Source of the DNA: an uncultured Kiloniellales bacterium
GTDB taxonomy: Bacteria; Pseudomonadota; Alphaproteobacteria; Kiloniellales; JAKSDN01
Assembly: GCA_937974415.1 (NCBI GenBank)
Contig: CALJXB010000454.1
Coordinates: forward strand, 1 to 21,672
DNA length: 21,672 nt
Direction of reading: 5' to 3'
How positions within the stretch are numbered: position 1 is the stretch's first letter; each line of letters starts with the position of its first letter. The notes below the pieces were generated by a model. It was not told where the DNA came from. It searched no databases and saw only the letters and a program-made list of their open reading frames with translations. This document shows positions 21,517-21,672 of this stretch, piece after piece. The translations under genes and the position numbers were made by a program.

Positions 21517-21672
21517 ATGAGAAGGATCGCCGCACTCCTCACGTTCCTGATGTCCGCCTCGCCAGCCGCGGCCGATCCGCCGTTGCCATCGGTGATCATC
21601 GCCATGGCCCGGCACTTCGTGCAGGAAAGCTTCATGTTCGGCGAGTCGGGCCACTATCACATCGAGTTCGAC
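21517..21672 (+). CDS. Secreted protein of unknown function (3' end beyond window)
   Basis: The first 52 codons of a gene cut by the right edge. The N-terminus is a textbook signal peptide: MRRIAALLTFLMSASPAAA with cleavage before DPP at about residue 20. The visible mature part, ending in ARHFVQESFMFGESGHYHIEFD, is not enough to name a family. No clear Shine-Dalgarno sequence stands before the ATG. It lies 134 bases beyond the terminator of the binding-protein gene and so is probably transcribed independently. Confidence 0.6.
   Translation, partial: MRRIAALLTFLMSASPAAADPPLPSVIIAMARHFVQESFMFGESGHYHIEFD

Noticed and set aside
21408..21635. Minus-strand 75-codon frame ending LTERAAELAGKAAAANA
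   Set aside because: It overlaps the convincing signal peptide of the plus-strand gene at 21517, and no ribosome binding site was seen for it.

Overview
The window is high-GC DNA with dense, short-spaced genes from what looks like an alphaproteobacterium, probably of the Rhodospirillales/Kiloniellales kind. This is an inference from gene content: a DUF3035 (BamF-type) lipoprotein, a PAS_5-type domain protein, a tandem cold-shock-domain protein and paired M16 proteins. No ribosomal RNA, tRNA, CRISPR array, insertion sequence or prophage gene was seen. Coding genes fall into a housekeeping block on the minus strand (1-10773), a mixed accessory block (10774-18338), and a right-hand part with a phosphofructokinase, a peptide-type solute-binding protein and the start of a secreted protein (18363-21672).

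Housekeeping block, read leftwards from 10773: a MaoC-family hydratase, then ileS, lspA, a BamF-like lipoprotein, an active M16 zinc protease and its catalytically dead M16 partner, pgi, and mutL (cut by the left window edge). ileS/lspA nearly abut, the two M16 genes are 25 bases apart, and pgi/mutL overlap by 4 bases. Much of the block concerns envelope maturation: LspA processes lipoproteins, BamF is one, and the M16 pair carries export signals.

Accessory block: a DUF2846-like lipoprotein with an uncertain start; a tandem cold-shock-domain protein; a 676-residue membrane-anchored protein with a beta/gamma-crystallin-like motif, a long acidic/Pro/Ala/Gln linker with seven pentapeptide repeats, and a six-cysteine C-terminal domain; a secreted TPR protein that begins two bases after it; two tiny membrane proteins on the opposite strand next to an AT-rich island; a PAS_5-like protein; an Fe(II)/2-oxoglutarate oxygenase next to a cupin; and a TusA-type sulfur carrier.

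Right-hand part: the phosphofructokinase carries the GGDD and PKTxDND residues of pyrophosphate-dependent enzymes, so with pgi the window suggests a reversible, PPi-using upper glycolysis. The solute-binding protein has a Tat signal, two palindromes upstream, a strong intrinsic terminator after it and no permease genes in view. The window ends inside a gene with a clear signal peptide.

No obvious defence or mobile system was found. The best candidates for something undescribed are the crystallin-like/six-cysteine protein with its TPR neighbour, the two small membrane proteins beside the AT-rich island, and the oxygenase-cupin pair.
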